A stretch of 64,000 nt of DNA from Gibbula magus (GCA_936450465.1 OW388289.1:72290420-72354419), one strand, 5' to 3'; numbered from the stretch's first letter, positions 11,930-23,736 are shown. Numbers and translations: made by a program. Notes: a model not told the origin generated them from the sequence alone.

Positions 11930-12860
11930 GACTCTAGCTATCTATTTCCAACAACCCCCAAAGGTTCTACCCCATGTAGCTGTTAAGATCCTAATGCTGA
12001 TGTTTTGGATCCAGATTTGTCTTTCCGTCTTCCTCCTGATTTCTATTGTACAGTTAAACAAGTTCGGAACATATCTTTCTTTGAAGACACCTAAGATTAC
12101 TTGATAGCTATACAACTTTAGGGTTTCATCTACCCCTCCCCGATACTGCCGAAGCGGCGTTAAACAATAACTCACTCACTCACTCTACCCCTCCCTTCAT
12201 AAGTCGGAAGACTTACCCTATCAGCCCCTCGACCCTAACAAACTTGCTGTCAAAACTCAAAACTCTAAGCCTGTCATACAGGCAATGATTCAATATTTGC
12301 TCTTAATTTTACTCTAGGCTGAAACATATTTTCTCTTTGAAAAATCGAGCTGAATGAGGTTCTGAAATTTCCATATCTCTGATCTATCTCTGGTGTCTGC
12401 ATGTCACTACTGTAAGAAGTCTCCACCCCCTCCTCCTGTGCTGTACAATTAAGTTTTCTCAGAACACATTAGGGAACTAATGATCTTGTCAAACTAAACT
12501 TAGTGTTCATCAATTGACCCCCACATCTCCCCCACCAGGCCCCCACTACACTACCTCTAGCCCCCACCCTTCCTGTGCATACAGTTTAATAGTCTGGGAT
12601 CCATTAGTCCTCTAATATCTGCCCCCTAAGGTTTCAGTCTCCAACTCCACCCAAATGTCTGGCAAGCCCCATGGATCACTCATCAGCAGTTAACTTTCTC
12701 AAATGCCTGTACAGTTAAAGGTTCTGTGAATAAATTACTGTCCCTGTGATATAATAAGTAATATCTCTATCTACCCCCTAAGGTTTCAGTCTACCCCTCC
12801 CACCCAACTGTCTGGAAAGATCCTCAGCCCCCTACCATCTTTTTCAACCATAGCCCCCTC
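11930..12860. repeat. Degenerate C-rich tandem repeat (about 132-152 bp)
   Basis: GTACAGTTAAACAAG (12049), GTACAATTAAGTTTTC (12443), TACAGTTTAATAGTC (12578) and GTACAGTTAAAGGTTC (12710) recur at near-multiples of 132 bases. CCCCCTAAGGTTTCAGTCT occurs at about 12622 and 12774. The units are strongly diverged and C-rich on the + strand. The overlapping opposite open frames at 11907-12175 are not supported as genes. Confidence 0.5.
12130..12195 (+). mobile_element. Very short retroposon fragment with 11-bp target-site duplication
   Basis: CTACCCCTCCC at 12130-12140 recurs exactly at 12185-12195. The 44 inserted bases (12141-12184) read CGATACTGCC, GAAGCGGCGTTAAAC, AATAACTCACTCACTCACT. This is just the 3' terminus of a retroposon, sharing GAAGCGGCGTTAAAC with the SINE 3' end. 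It is consistent with severe 5' truncation in target-primed reverse transcription. Confidence 0.85.
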
Positions 12861-13162
12861 TCCCCTTCCCTGCCTATACCATAGAGAAGAAGAGCCGATC
12901 CACAAGGCAGTGTTGGCTAACTACCCAGTGAACTGCTGAGTGAATGAGCGGTCTCGCTGGTGCTGTGAGTCGGCAGAGTCAGTCTCCTCACACTCACTCA
13001 CACTACACAGAGCTAGCTGGGCAGCCAGGCACACGCAGCCTGCTGTCAATCATTAGAGCTCTGTCTCTCTCTCACTGTGGACTACTACTCCATTATTCAA
13101 GGCTTCAGTCTTTACTTGTGTTCAGGAGGATGTTGTGGATGTGTATTCAGGACCTGTAGTCA
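12861..13162 (+). other. Candidate 5' (untranslated) exon with strong splice donor
   Basis: After a C/T-rich stretch the base composition becomes more balanced from about 12870, and the segment ends in a near-ideal donor, CAG|GTAAGAT, at 13162/13163. All ATG-initiated frames inside terminate before the donor; the longest starts at 12944 and stops at 13157-13159. If real, it is therefore 5' UTR. A CTATACC at 12870 could be a poor TATA element. There is no CpG island and no second line of evidence for a promoter, so a chance donor remains possible. Confidence 0.3.
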
Positions 13163-13670
13163 GGTAAGATCTTAGCTGTAGACGGACAGAGTCCGCATTT
13201 AAAATAGAAGACTCACAGTCCTCTTACACTACCCACAATCACTCAGGCTGAGTGTAAACATTAGCCTGGGATTCCCTGTCGTTCAGATCCAGTGTCCATC
13301 CCACACTGTTTATACACAATAACCAGCTTCCCCTCTACTGAGAACTAATATGGGTCTGTATTTACAGCCTTCACCCCATGATTTGACAGGCACCACCATT
13401 CTCCAGTGTACATTATGCCAAGATGAGATATCTGCTACTAATCAGGCACTGTTTTCATATTCTGTCCTCTAAGTCCTTCCTGGAAGAAGTTCCACTATTG
13501 ATTCAGGTTGAGTGTTTAGTATTGGATAGGGTGAATCCGTAGGGTCCAGTTATACTGGGAGTCCCTGAGAGTATCAACACAACAACATATGGTGCTATGC
13601 TGTATGTGTCGGCTGCTGCATGTAACATAACATTCCAGCATCATGCCTGACCTGGATACTGCTATCTCAC
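13163..13670. other. Unique sequence, intron if the 13162 donor is used
   Basis: No open frame or repeat is recognised until the satellite starts. Confidence 0.45.
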
Positions 13671-14223
13671 TCACACTGAACCAGTACACGGATACTGGCC
13701 GGGTGATGTAATCAGGGGTGTAGCGCTATTGATGCTTAGTACTGTCACCAACATTGCTGTTGAACCTATCTCACACTGAACCAGTACACGGATACTGGCC
13801 GGGTGATGTAATCAGGGGTGTAGCACTATTGATGCTTAGTACTGTCAGCAATATTGATGTTGAACCTATCTCACACTTAACCAGTACACGGATACTGGCC
13901 GGGTGATGTAATCAGGGGTGTAGCACTATTGATGCTTAGTACTGTCAACAATATTGATGTTGAACCTATCTCACACTGAGCCAGTATACGGATACTGGCC
14001 GGGTGATGTAATCAGGGGTGTAGCACTATTGATGCTTAGTACTGTCAACAATATTGATGTTGAACCTATCTCACACTGAGCCAGTATACGGATACTGGCC
14101 GGGTGATGTAATCAGGGGTGTAGCACTATTGATGCTTAGTACTGTCAACAATATTGATGTTGAATCTATCTCACACTGAGCCAGTACACGGATACTGGCC
14201 GGGTGATGTAAGCTGGGGTGTAG
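13671..14223 (+). repeat. 100-bp satellite, about 5.5 copies
   Basis: GATACTGGCC occurs at 13691, 13791, 13891, 13991, 14091 and 14191, an exact 100-base period. The unit includes CACGGATACTGGCCGGGTGA, GGGGTGTAGCACTATTGATG, CTTAGTACTGTCA and TTGATGTTGAACCTATC. Copies differ at a few positions only. The last copy changes after GGGGTGTAGCAG and passes into the 37-bp array. Confidence 0.95.
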
Positions 14224-14226
14224 CAG

Positions 14227-16370
14227 ATTCAGGCAGTATGTGTAGCACTATTGATGACATCACATTCAGGCAGTATGTGTAGCACTATTGATGACATCAC
14301 ATTCAGGCAGTATGTGTAGCACTATTGATGACATCACATTGAGCCAGTATGTGTAGCACTATTGATGACATCACATTCAGCCAGTATGTGTAGCACTATT
14401 GATGACATCACATTGAGGCAGTATGTGTAGCACTATTGATGACATCACATTCAGCCAGTATGTGTAGCGATAATTGATGACATCACATTCAGGCAGTATG
14501 TGTAGCACTATTGCTGACATCACATTCAGCCAGTATGTGTAGCACTATTGATGACATCACATTCAGGCGGTATATGTGTAGCACTATTGATGACATCACA
14601 TTCAGCCAGTATGTGTAGCACTATTGATGACATCACATTGAGGCAGTGTGTGTAGCACTATTGATGACATCACATTCAGCCAGTATGTGTAGCACTATTG
14701 ATGACATGACATTCAGGCGGTATGTGTAGCACTATTGATGACATCACATTTAGCCAGTATGTGTAGCACTATTGATGACATCACATTCAGCCAGTATGTG
14801 TAGCACTATTGATGACATCACATTGAGGCAGTATGTGTAGCACTATTGATGACATCACATTCAGCCAGTATGTGTAGCACTATTGATGACATCACATTGA
14901 GCCAGTATGTGTAGCACTATTGATGACATCACATTGAGGCAGTATGTGTAGCACTATTGATGACATCACATTGAGCCAGTGTGTGTAGCACTATTGATGA
15001 CATCACATTGAGGCAGTATGTGTAGCACTATTGATGACATCACATTCAGGCAGTATGTGTAGCACTATTGATGACATCACATTCAGGCAGTATGTGTAGC
15101 ACTATTGATGACATCACATTGAGGCAGTATGTGTAGCACTATTGATGACATCACATTGAGCCAGTGTGTGTAGCACTATTGATGACATCACATTGAGGCA
15201 GTATGTGTAGCACTATTGATGACATCACATTGAGGCAGTATGTGTAGCACTATTGATGACATCACATTTAGCCAGTATGTGTAGCACTATTGATGACATC
15301 ACATTCAGCCAGTATGTGTAGCACTATTGATGACATCACATTGAGGCAGTATGTGTAGCACTATTGATGACATCACATTCAGCCAGTATGTGTAGCACTA
15401 TTGATGACATCACATTGAGCCAGTATGTGTAGCACTATTGATGACATCACATTGAGGCAGTATGTGTAGCACTATTGATGACATCACATTGAGCCAGTGT
15501 GTGTAGCACTATTGATGACATCACATTGAGGCAGTATGTGTAGCACTATTGATGACATCACATTGAGCCAGTGTATGTAGCACTATTGATGACATCACAT
15601 TGAGGCAGTATGTGTAGCACTATTGATGACATCACATTGAGCCAGTATGTGTAGCACTATTGATGACATCACATTGAGGCAGTATGTGTAGCACTATTGA
15701 TGACATCACATTGAGCCAGTGTGTGTAGCACTATTGATGACATCACATTGAGGCAGTATGTGTAGCACTATTGATGACATCACATTCAGGCAGTATGTGT
15801 AGCACTATTGATGACATCACATTGAGGCAGTATGTGTAGCACTATTGATGACATCACATTCAGCCAGTATGTGTAGCGATAATTGATGACATCACATTCA
15901 GGCAGTATGTGTAGCACTATTGCTGACATCACATTCAGCCAGTATGTGTAGCACTATTGATGACATCACATTGAGGCAGTATGTGTAGCACTATTGATGA
16001 CATCACATTCAGGCAGTATGTGTAGCACTATTGATGACATCACATTGAGCCAGTATGTGTAGCACTATTGATGACATCACATTCAGCCAGTATGTGTAGC
16101 GATAATTGATGACATCACATTCAGGCAGTATGTGTAGCACTATTGCTGACATCACATTCAGCCAGTATGTGTAGCACTATTGATGACATCACATTGAGGC
16201 AGTATGTGTAGCACTATTGATGACATCACATTCAGGCAGTATGTGTAGCACTATTGATGACATCACATTGAGGCAGTATGTGTAGCACTATTGATGACAT
16301 CACATTCAGGCAGTATGTGTAGCACTATTGATGACATCACATTCAGGCAGTATGTGTAGCACTATTGATG
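14227..16370 (+). repeat. 37-bp minisatellite, about 58 copies
   Basis: The unit is ATTSAGSCAGTATGTGTAGC plus ACTATTGATGACATCAC. Copies alternate among TCAGGCAG, TCAGCCAG, TGAGGCAG and TGAGCCAG variants, with rarer variants: a 38-base unit with GCGATAATTG at 14467, 15876 and 16099, and TTAGCCAG at about 14750 and 15268. Each unit holds the perfect odd palindrome TGATGACATCA. The segment GTGTAGCACTATTGATG is shared with the 100-bp satellite next door. Confidence 0.97.
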
Positions 16371-17128
16371 ATTGGACTATACTGAGCTATCAAGTCTTGA
16401 TATAGACTTGCCTTAGCTCTGAAATGATCTAAACATTTAGATAATAGACTGCATTGAAGTGTCCTTTACTATCGAAAGAAGATGCTATTTCCGCACTGTG
16501 TTTGAGTTTGGTTTACTTTGATTTATTTATTACTTGACAAGTGAACTACTTACCATGATATTGATTGCGCTGGTTACTTAAGGATGATGCATTAGTTTTA
16601 ATTACTCCACAAAAATAAGTCTTGTTTTGCCTTGTGTTTTTGTAAGTCTGATAAGTATGTGAAATGAAGTGTGTCTTTCTATGTGAAATGAAGTGTGTCT
16701 TTCTATGTAAAAGATTTAAGTCGTTTCAATTTAGAAATCTTTTTGAAACAACTGATATTTTGTTTTACAAATTAACAACATGTAAAAGTTTTACTTTAGG
16801 CATAAATTACACTTACTGAATAAACAAAAGAAACAACAATCCTGTTGCAAGAAACTCTAAGGTTATCTCAAGTCACTAAGGTAGCCTTGGTGCATTAATT
16901 ATTTGTTAAAAGATGCCACTCAGGTTGTCCTTAGTCTTAATGTTGTTTTGTGCAAATATAATCACAGGAGTAGTAATTATAGCATATCTAACGAGCTTCC
17001 CCTTTCATATCAAGTTTATGTCCCGATCGAGTGAAATATTTTGCTTTGTCTCGAGCCTTGGCGAGTGAAAAACCAAAATTATTTCACATTTAACCCTTTA
17101 ATGAATCCATTGCTTTCTTCTTGGCTTG
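16371..17128. other. Unique AT-rich sequence with a 24-bp doublet
   Basis: TATGTGAAATGAAGTGTGTC occurs at 16656 and 16680 (24-base period). Nothing else is recognised. Confidence 0.55.
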
Positions 17129-17825
17129 GTCGTAATCAGGATGTTCTGCTTCGGTTGAAAAGGTCCAAGGTTTGAATCTTGGCTTGGCACAGTAGTTAGG
17201 ATGTTCCACTTTGGAAGAAAAGGTCTATGGTTTGAATCTTGGCTTGGCACAGTAGTTAGGATGTTCCACTTTGGAAGAAAAGGTCCATGGTTTGAATCTT
17301 GGCTTGGCACGGTAGTTATTAGGATGTTCCACTTTGGAAGAAAAGGTCCAAGGTTTGAATCTTGGCTTGGCACAGTAGTTAGGATGTTCCACTTTGGAAG
17401 AAAAGGTCTATCTTTTGAATCTTGGCTTGGCACAGTAGTTAGGATGTTCCACTTTGGAAGAAGAGGTCCATGGTTTGAATCTTGACTTGGCACGGTAGTT
17501 ATTAGGATGTTCCACTTTGGAAGAAAAGGTCCAAGGTTTGAATCTTGGCTTGGCACAGTAGTTAGGATGTTCCACTTTGGAAGAAAAGGTCTATGGTTTG
17601 AATCTTGGCTTGGCACAGTAGTTAGGATGTTCCACTTTGGAAGAAGAGGTCCATGGTTTGAATCTTGACTTGGCACGATGGTTATTAGGATGTTCCACTT
17701 CAGACCAGATGATCCAGGATTTGAATCCATGGCAACTTTGTCTGCTGTAGAGAACTGTTCTGTATACGGTTAAGATTTGATGACTTAGCTGACGCCAGCA
17801 GGTTTTATATCACCACAATCCATAT
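17129..17825 (+). repeat. SINE copy with tandemly amplified tRNA-like head (60/60/63-bp units)
   Basis: AGGATGTTCY starts at 17138, 17198, 17258, 17321, 17381, 17441, 17504, 17564, 17624 and 17687. Spacings are 60, 60, 63 repeated three times, a 183-bp higher-order unit. Each unit contains an A-box-like GCACAGTAGTTAGGATGTTC and a B-box-like GGTTTGAATCTTGG. The last unit runs into SINE body: GGCAACTTTGTCTGCTGTAG, AGAACTGTTCTGTATAC, and later CACCACAATCCATA. The 210-residue open frame on the minus strand and the 94-residue frame on the plus strand arise because 60 and 63 are multiples of three. I do not call them genes. Confidence 0.9.
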
Positions 17826-17841
17826 ATATATATATATATAT
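17822..17841. repeat. (AT)n microsatellite
   Basis: About ten AT dinucleotides at the end of the SINE-derived block. Confidence 0.95.
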
Positions 17842-17842
17842 A

Positions 17843-20277
17843 GCTACAGTGATATTACCTCACCTCCTCAATGCTTTTTCACAACAATTGACACGCAATG
17901 TCTGTGTCGAAAGGCTATCGAAATAGATTGAAATATCAGCTATTACTATACTTAACCAATGCTTTTTCTATATGACATTCACCTACCGTAGTTTGTGCCA
18001 CCAGGGTATTGACATCATAGATGCAGTCAAATCACTAACTGTTCACAAATCAACTCTGCAATAACTTCTATGCTATTACTCAGCACTCAATAGTTTTTGC
18101 CACAAGGCTATTGCCACGACTTGGTATTGTAGTACAACTATTTTGCTTTCCATCACAAACTGATTGATATGGTCTTTCCTATTTCATATCAGAACAGAAC
18201 TGATTTGAACTATTGATGTGGTCTATAATAGTCATATTCTCCAATCATATTTGTATTGATATTGTCATTTGAACTATTGATGTGACCCCATAATAGTGAA
18301 GGCTTAAATGAGTGTCTGCATTGATTTGGTCTTGGTAAAACATGTTGGCGGTGGTATGAATGAACCTAGGATGAAATTGATATGACGGCTCATCATAACT
18401 CATGTTACAATAATATTTCTGTTTTCATCAGTCATAACAATCCTTGAATATAAATGAATGCCATTATTGTTACGAAAATAGGTATTGATGTATCTCCTAC
18501 TGGAAAAATGCTTAGTTCGTTTGCCAATATAATAAAAAAAATTTGTTTTAAAATATGTTGAAATGAATATGATAATATTAAAATTTTCTAATGATAATGA
18601 TAATATTTCAATATTGACGTTAAATTCTTAACCGGGCCTCTACCAGGAAAACTTATGTTTCGCCAATTTAATATCAGGAGATTTTTCCATTTATTTACAT
18701 GCTTACAGTTAATTGACCATGTAGAATTATTTGGCAAATATTAATTCCATCAGTGACTAAAATTTTAAAGACATTTCTTTTTATGCCATTCAAATAGCTT
18801 TGCTTTTTAATGATAATTGACATGAAGTTTTGTGTGAATTTCAGTCTTGTTGTATGTCCCAGTAAATCATTGATAACATAAAGTGATCTTTAAACCAACA
18901 TACAGAATATCTTTACTTTAATGGTAGATGTAAACGCATGTGTTAATAATTAATCTGAAAAGTATAATGTCTAAGATAAACTATCTCTACTCTGTGTATC
19001 AGCATTTCAGTCAATGTAAGTATACATTGTTTTTATATATTATTTACATTGTTATCGAATACTTATAGTATAATGGTACTTTTCTACATCTTTGTTATTC
19101 CATATTCATCATATATCAGACAGCCATAGAAACATCAGCCGCAGAATGGGAAATTAATAGGTGCATTTACAAATGTCACCAGATGAATTTGATGCCTTAA
19201 ATCGACATTCACTGTTTCGGTTATGGTCTGTAAAATGATCTTTAAAGATTATTGTTCTTGAAATGCAAAGCTACAAATTGGCATTTTGAAACAAAATGAT
19301 GTCTCTGTTACAATTCTTATGGTAATGATATTTACTTGGATGAAATTATCTGAGAACATATTGTTCTTATAACTTTCACAAACAATTCATTTAGCATCAA
19401 TTATGTATGATGTGTCTTTATTATATCTACTGCTACTAATTACCGATAATCATGATGATAGCGACAGTTATTGTCAACTGTTTTTGTTCACATTGACATT
19501 GTTATTGTGTAGATGTGTAGATTTTTGTGTCATTTTCAGTCACAAAATAATGGTCAATTAAATGATTTTAATAGATTATTTTTCTTATAAGAAAGAATAA
19601 TTTGGAATTAACATGTCTACATCACATTTTGCTTGTTGTATACAATATTGACAAAGCTATTTGACATTTGTGTTTGAAAAAGGTATTTAGAAGTCAATTA
19701 AATATTTATCGTTGTGATGACTATCTCATATTCAAAATATTTGTTAAACATTTGTAATGTTTTGTATTTAATTATTGTTTAACTACAATGATTTTATGGA
19801 CCGAGATAGTGCACTTTAACAAGTTACAAATCCCACCAAGGGCAATAGGCAACATTTGCCAAATATGACACATATATCTGTAACCTCATACCACACATCA
19901 TGTGCAAATAAAGAAATTTCTCCTTTTTCTTTTAATATTTTTCAGAAAATGTTCTCATGACTTGCAGGCAATTTATAGCCATGTTTATATGCCTGTTAAC
20001 ATATGGACACCAGTGCTTCAGGAAAACTCATGTTTTTCATGTCTAATTCCCTCAAACAGCAAAACTGAAACAGAATTCTCAACCAGAATATTTTGGTTTA
20101 AATTCATCCTCAATTTGACTGGTAATCTCCCAATGTTTACATAGCACAGAGTTTGCTAACAAGTTTGTCATAAATCTTCGTAACACATATTCTATTTTTT
20201 TGCTACACTTCTACAAACATTGTAGCCTGACAGTGAGGGAGAAGAACCTTCAGTAACGCCACTTAACCAGTTGATGT
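17843..20277. other. AT-rich non-coding stretch
   Basis: No gene is supported. The sequence at about 19800-19860 (GATAGTGCAC, then CAAATCCCACCAAGGGCAA and GGCAACATTTGCC) may be a very worn SINE head. Confidence 0.5.
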
Positions 20278-20422
20278 GCGCGTAAGCAGTTGAACATGAA
20301 ATTGCTTTATCGCCTAACGGAGGATTTAATTTATTTCAAGCAAAAAGTTGAAATAACCAGACGGATTTCTTCCAATATTTTCTTACTCAGCAATTTCATT
20401 TTCTTGAGAAACTGCTTCAGCG
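20278..20422. repeat. Imperfect foldback (nested inverted repeats)
   Basis: The outer arms are GTAAGCAGTT...ATGAAATTGCT (about 20282-20306) and AGCAATTTCAT...AAACTGCTTCAGCG (20389-20422). The inner arms TTATTTCAA (20331-20339) and TTGAAATAA (20348-20356) are perfect with an 8-base loop. The arms share one axis, as in a palindromic MITE or a structured RNA, but no target-site duplication was found. Confidence 0.45.
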
Positions 20423-20431
20423 AACAGCGTT

Positions 20432-20497
20432 ATTATTGATGTAACGTATCTCATATCTTCATCTGAAATGTTTCATAGAAAGCATTACATCAATAAT
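20432..20497. repeat. 13-bp perfect inverted repeat
   Basis: ATTATTGATGTAA (20432-20444) is the reverse complement of TTACATCAATAAT (20485-20497). The 40-base loop contains TGAAATGTTTCA. It may be part of the preceding foldback. Confidence 0.5.
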
Positions 20498-21349
20498 TGC
20501 ACATCACGCCCATGTTGTGCTTCCTCCAGTAGCCAGGCTAGAATCTATCAAATTGGTTCATTTGTCTTGTAATTGTACAACAGTCACTGCACATTTTATA
20601 CGGGACTGCTTCGCTTACAGTTGAACACATAAGAACAAGTCCCCACGGCAGTTTTCCATTTACCTATTTATGGGAGCCAGCCTGCAGAATGAGATAATGT
20701 AATATGAACCTCATATCATACATCATAGCCTTCCATATTGCATGCTTATAGTATATAAACCTAGAAACCATTCCACAGATAAAAGCTTTTTTTCTCCTCC
20801 CAGAGTGCATAGCAGCTTCCTGTTCAAGCTATGATAGACGAGTCACTTCCAGTATTGGAATTTTTTGTGCCTCAACTCTTTCCTGCAAACGAAAAAGTTG
20901 ATTTTCAAATTGTAAAACGGATTATGTAAGAAAAGTTAAATTACTCTGGCATTTCACCACACAGGTTTATGTGATGCTTTGAAATGTAATACATCAAAAT
21001 GGCATGAAGAAATCTAATAAAGTAAATGATCTTTAAATTTTAATTTCGATATTGGCATTTGTAGAAATATTCAAATGTCTAGATGGGTAATAATTGCTTT
21101 GTTTTCATATCACCATGAATAAAAACTTTGAAGTGTGTATACATATTGAAATTAATGCAAATGTCAAATATATTTTCTCTTGTTGATTACATGTTGCATA
21201 TTGTCAATATATGTATATATGCACGCACATTATCATGAAAACATGAAATCAAATGCACCTGTAATGAGTGTTCTGTAGTTATACACTGCCTGTGAAGTAC
21301 TCATTCAACCCTCAATCACTTCAACTCACAAATTTCCAGGTAAAAATAC
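20498..21349. other. Unique AT-rich sequence
   Basis: No gene or repeat is recognised. Confidence 0.5.
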
Positions 21350-21540
21350 TTAAAAAGACATTATGAGTGCAGATACCTGAAGTCTATAATAATGTAATAA
21401 AGAAATATTTATTACATTTATACGCACATGAAGCTTCAATTATCTCACAAAACGGCACAATAAGTGCAGATGCAGCAAGCCTATAATAATGTAATAAACA
21501 TGTATTTATTATATTCATATACACATGTTACTCATTGTTA
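21350..21540 (+). repeat. Two-copy tandem repeat (97 bp) with conserved hairpin
   Basis: AGTCTATAATAATGTAATAA (21381) and AGCCTATAATAATGTAATAA (about 21478) are 97 bases apart, each preceded by GTGCAGAT. In each copy AATGTAATAAA is followed within a few bases by its complement, TTTATTACATT or TTTATTATATT, so the hairpin survives in both copies. Confidence 0.65.
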
Positions 21541-22010
21541 TGAACAAAATTCCAAAGCTCTGTGCTATTATTGAATTTAACACTGATCAATGTCCTGTTA
21601 CAGAGACCGGATTAATAAATCAATTGGTTTTCCTGCTGAGGTATTTGATTATGTGAATGTAATTAATTAAATTATCAACAAGAATTCTGTCACACCCTTT
21701 TATCATTATCTTCCCTATTGAGTTACTCTAATGATGACAACTAACGAACTAAGAATTTTATTATCTATTATTCAGCTGTTATTTTGCTGCTTGCTATCTG
21801 TGTTTCTTTTTGTAATGCATTTTGAAAAATACTTAACCCTTAGCCTGCCAGTCCTGGGTGATACCTAGAAAATCTAATAAATTCCAGTTATTTCTGGAAG
21901 AACTTTGATATGCCATCAATTCTAAATACCAGTAGAATTGTTTTGTTTGTTGTGGAAACAAAATTGGAAAAAATATAATACTTGTTTAACGATATGGAAG
22001 ATATATTTAC
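21541..22010. other. Unique AT-rich sequence
   Basis: No gene is recognised. Confidence 0.5.
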
Positions 22011-22072
22011 AATTATATGCAAATGCGCTTTGAGCGTGCTCAATGTGTGGAAAAGTGCTATATAAATGGAAC

Positions 22073-22112
<40 letters not shown>

Positions 22113-22114
22113 AT
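22011..22114 (+). mobile_element. Truncated SINE 3' end with (ATT)n tail
   Basis: GCGCTTTGAGCGTGCTC, then AAAAGTGCTATATAAATGGA and a run of about ten ATT units. This 3' structure is known in animal tRNA-derived SINEs. An 8-base AATTATAT flanks both sides (22011-22018 and 22107-22114) and may be a target-site duplication, though its low complexity weakens that. Confidence 0.7.
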
Positions 22115-23421
22115 ATAGTAATGTTCAAACATATTGTCTAGGATGTAATTTGATAAACATTAATATCAACAATGGGCAAAATGGAATACCCCCTTGAATT
22201 ATGATTTGTGTAAAAAATGCTGCTGTCATACCGTCCCTTTAAAGTATAATGTTGGCGAAATGCACATATTTTGGTTCTTATGTACATGTGTTATGAATAT
22301 TTTCAGATAATTTTCGATTGCTAGGAATAATTCTGACTATTCAGTCATCAGAAATCATGAATACAATGGGTTGTATTTATATTTTTTTTACACATTTTTA
22401 ATAACTTTTTTTTTCTTTTAAATTGTTTAATTAAGGAAAAGTCCTGCATTTCTCTGTATTTATCACTAAATTCAATATGTGTATATAAACTACTTCTATG
22501 AGAATACAGATTTCATTAAAAAAATATTTTATATTTATATATTACACATAACAAGCTTACTTTTATCTGCCAAATTGGCTACACAAGAAATGTTTACAAG
22601 CTTGTAATTGTGTTATCATTGCTCTCTTTGAAGGCTTAAGCTCTACTGGATGTTTTCCATTTTGTGTTTTTTATCCAAAATATTGATTTTGAAGTAAAAG
22701 AACTATCCAGGTTGTTCGATTTTAAGCAATGTTTTGAAAACGAACCCAATTAGAGTTGAAATCAGTTGTCACGTTCAAGTTCGATTGTGCTAATTTAGAA
22801 ACCGAAAAAGAAATATACGTTCAATGAAATTTATTTATCTATTCTTTTGAATTCCATGTCAGATTTATCTCCAACTAGGACAAGATTTATAGAAGGAATA
22901 GAGATAATTTTGTTCATATGTTAAAATTGTTCTTTTTCCCCCCCGGCATCTTCAAGAAGTGATTTTAATGATCAGTTGGGATTTTGTTTACATTAAACAG
23001 AATTTTTGACTTTATCATGATCAAATTGTCTTCAAATTATTGTACTTCACAATATAACAAAATAAAATAAATTTATCCTTTATTTTCGAAATTTCTAAAA
23101 AAAGAATATATATAACACTATAAACTATCGAAAAATGGAAATAAGACAATAAAACATCTATATACAGTAGATGAATTTGACATGAGTACAACAACTCAGT
23201 ACCAGGAACAAAGCTGCTGATTCGGTGCTTATCTCTACCACTCTTTCTTATCATGTTCCCTCTGTGCAAACAAATTTCACCATGCCAGATTTGTCTTGTA
23301 TGAAATGTTTGCTTAACATTAAAACTAAATTGTGGATATCCCTCCGGGTATTTGCTCTATATTGTGATAACTAACGGAGGAGGAAATGGTTGGCATGATA
23401 AGTCTATTATAACACACACAG
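22115..23421. other. AT-rich non-coding stretch
   Basis: Nothing gene-like is seen. The minus-strand open frame at 23021-23269 is in very AT-rich sequence and is probably chance. Confidence 0.5.
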
Positions 23422-23466
23422 GGAGGGGCACGAGATGGAGGGGCACGAGATGGAGGGGCACAGGAG
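23422..23466 (+). repeat. 15-bp tandem repeat, three copies
   Basis: GGAGGGGCACGAGAT occurs at 23422 and 23437 and in part at 23452. Confidence 0.9.
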
Positions 23467-23604
23467 AAGATGGACTCAGAAACTTGTGAGAGGGACAATA
23501 ATCTTCAATGATAGAGGCTGGTCATTGAATTTAACTCTTTACCTGCAGGTGCTGGATTCTTTGTGGATAGCCTAGTTTACAGTTCCCTTTGTAATTTGTT
23601 TTCT

Positions 23605-23640
23605 AATTCCTGAGAATTGGTCACTCAGAATGGTTTGACG
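23605..23640 (+). repeat. Copy of the dispersed short core repeat
   Basis: AATTCCTGAGAATTGG, TCACTCAGAATGGTTTGACG. It is preceded at about 23537 by TTAACTCTTTACCTGCAGG, a phrase also seen near 61658. Confidence 0.5.
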
Positions 23641-23736
23641 CTTATTGTTTCAGTAGCTAAAGTTAACTTGACTTGAAGGTTTTTGGCAACATGTCCTTTG
23701 TCTCAGACCAACTTCTTGCCGACGGCTATTGACAAG

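Noticed and set aside
14227..16370. CRISPR-like appearance of regularly spaced repeats
   Set aside because: Units are contiguous without unique spacers, the DNA is eukaryotic, and there are no cas genes.
17098..17730. 210-residue minus-strand frame with 20-residue repeats (and a 94-residue plus frame)
   Set aside because: Unit lengths of 60 and 63 are multiples of three and the sequence is SINE head. Both strands are open, as expected from period alone.
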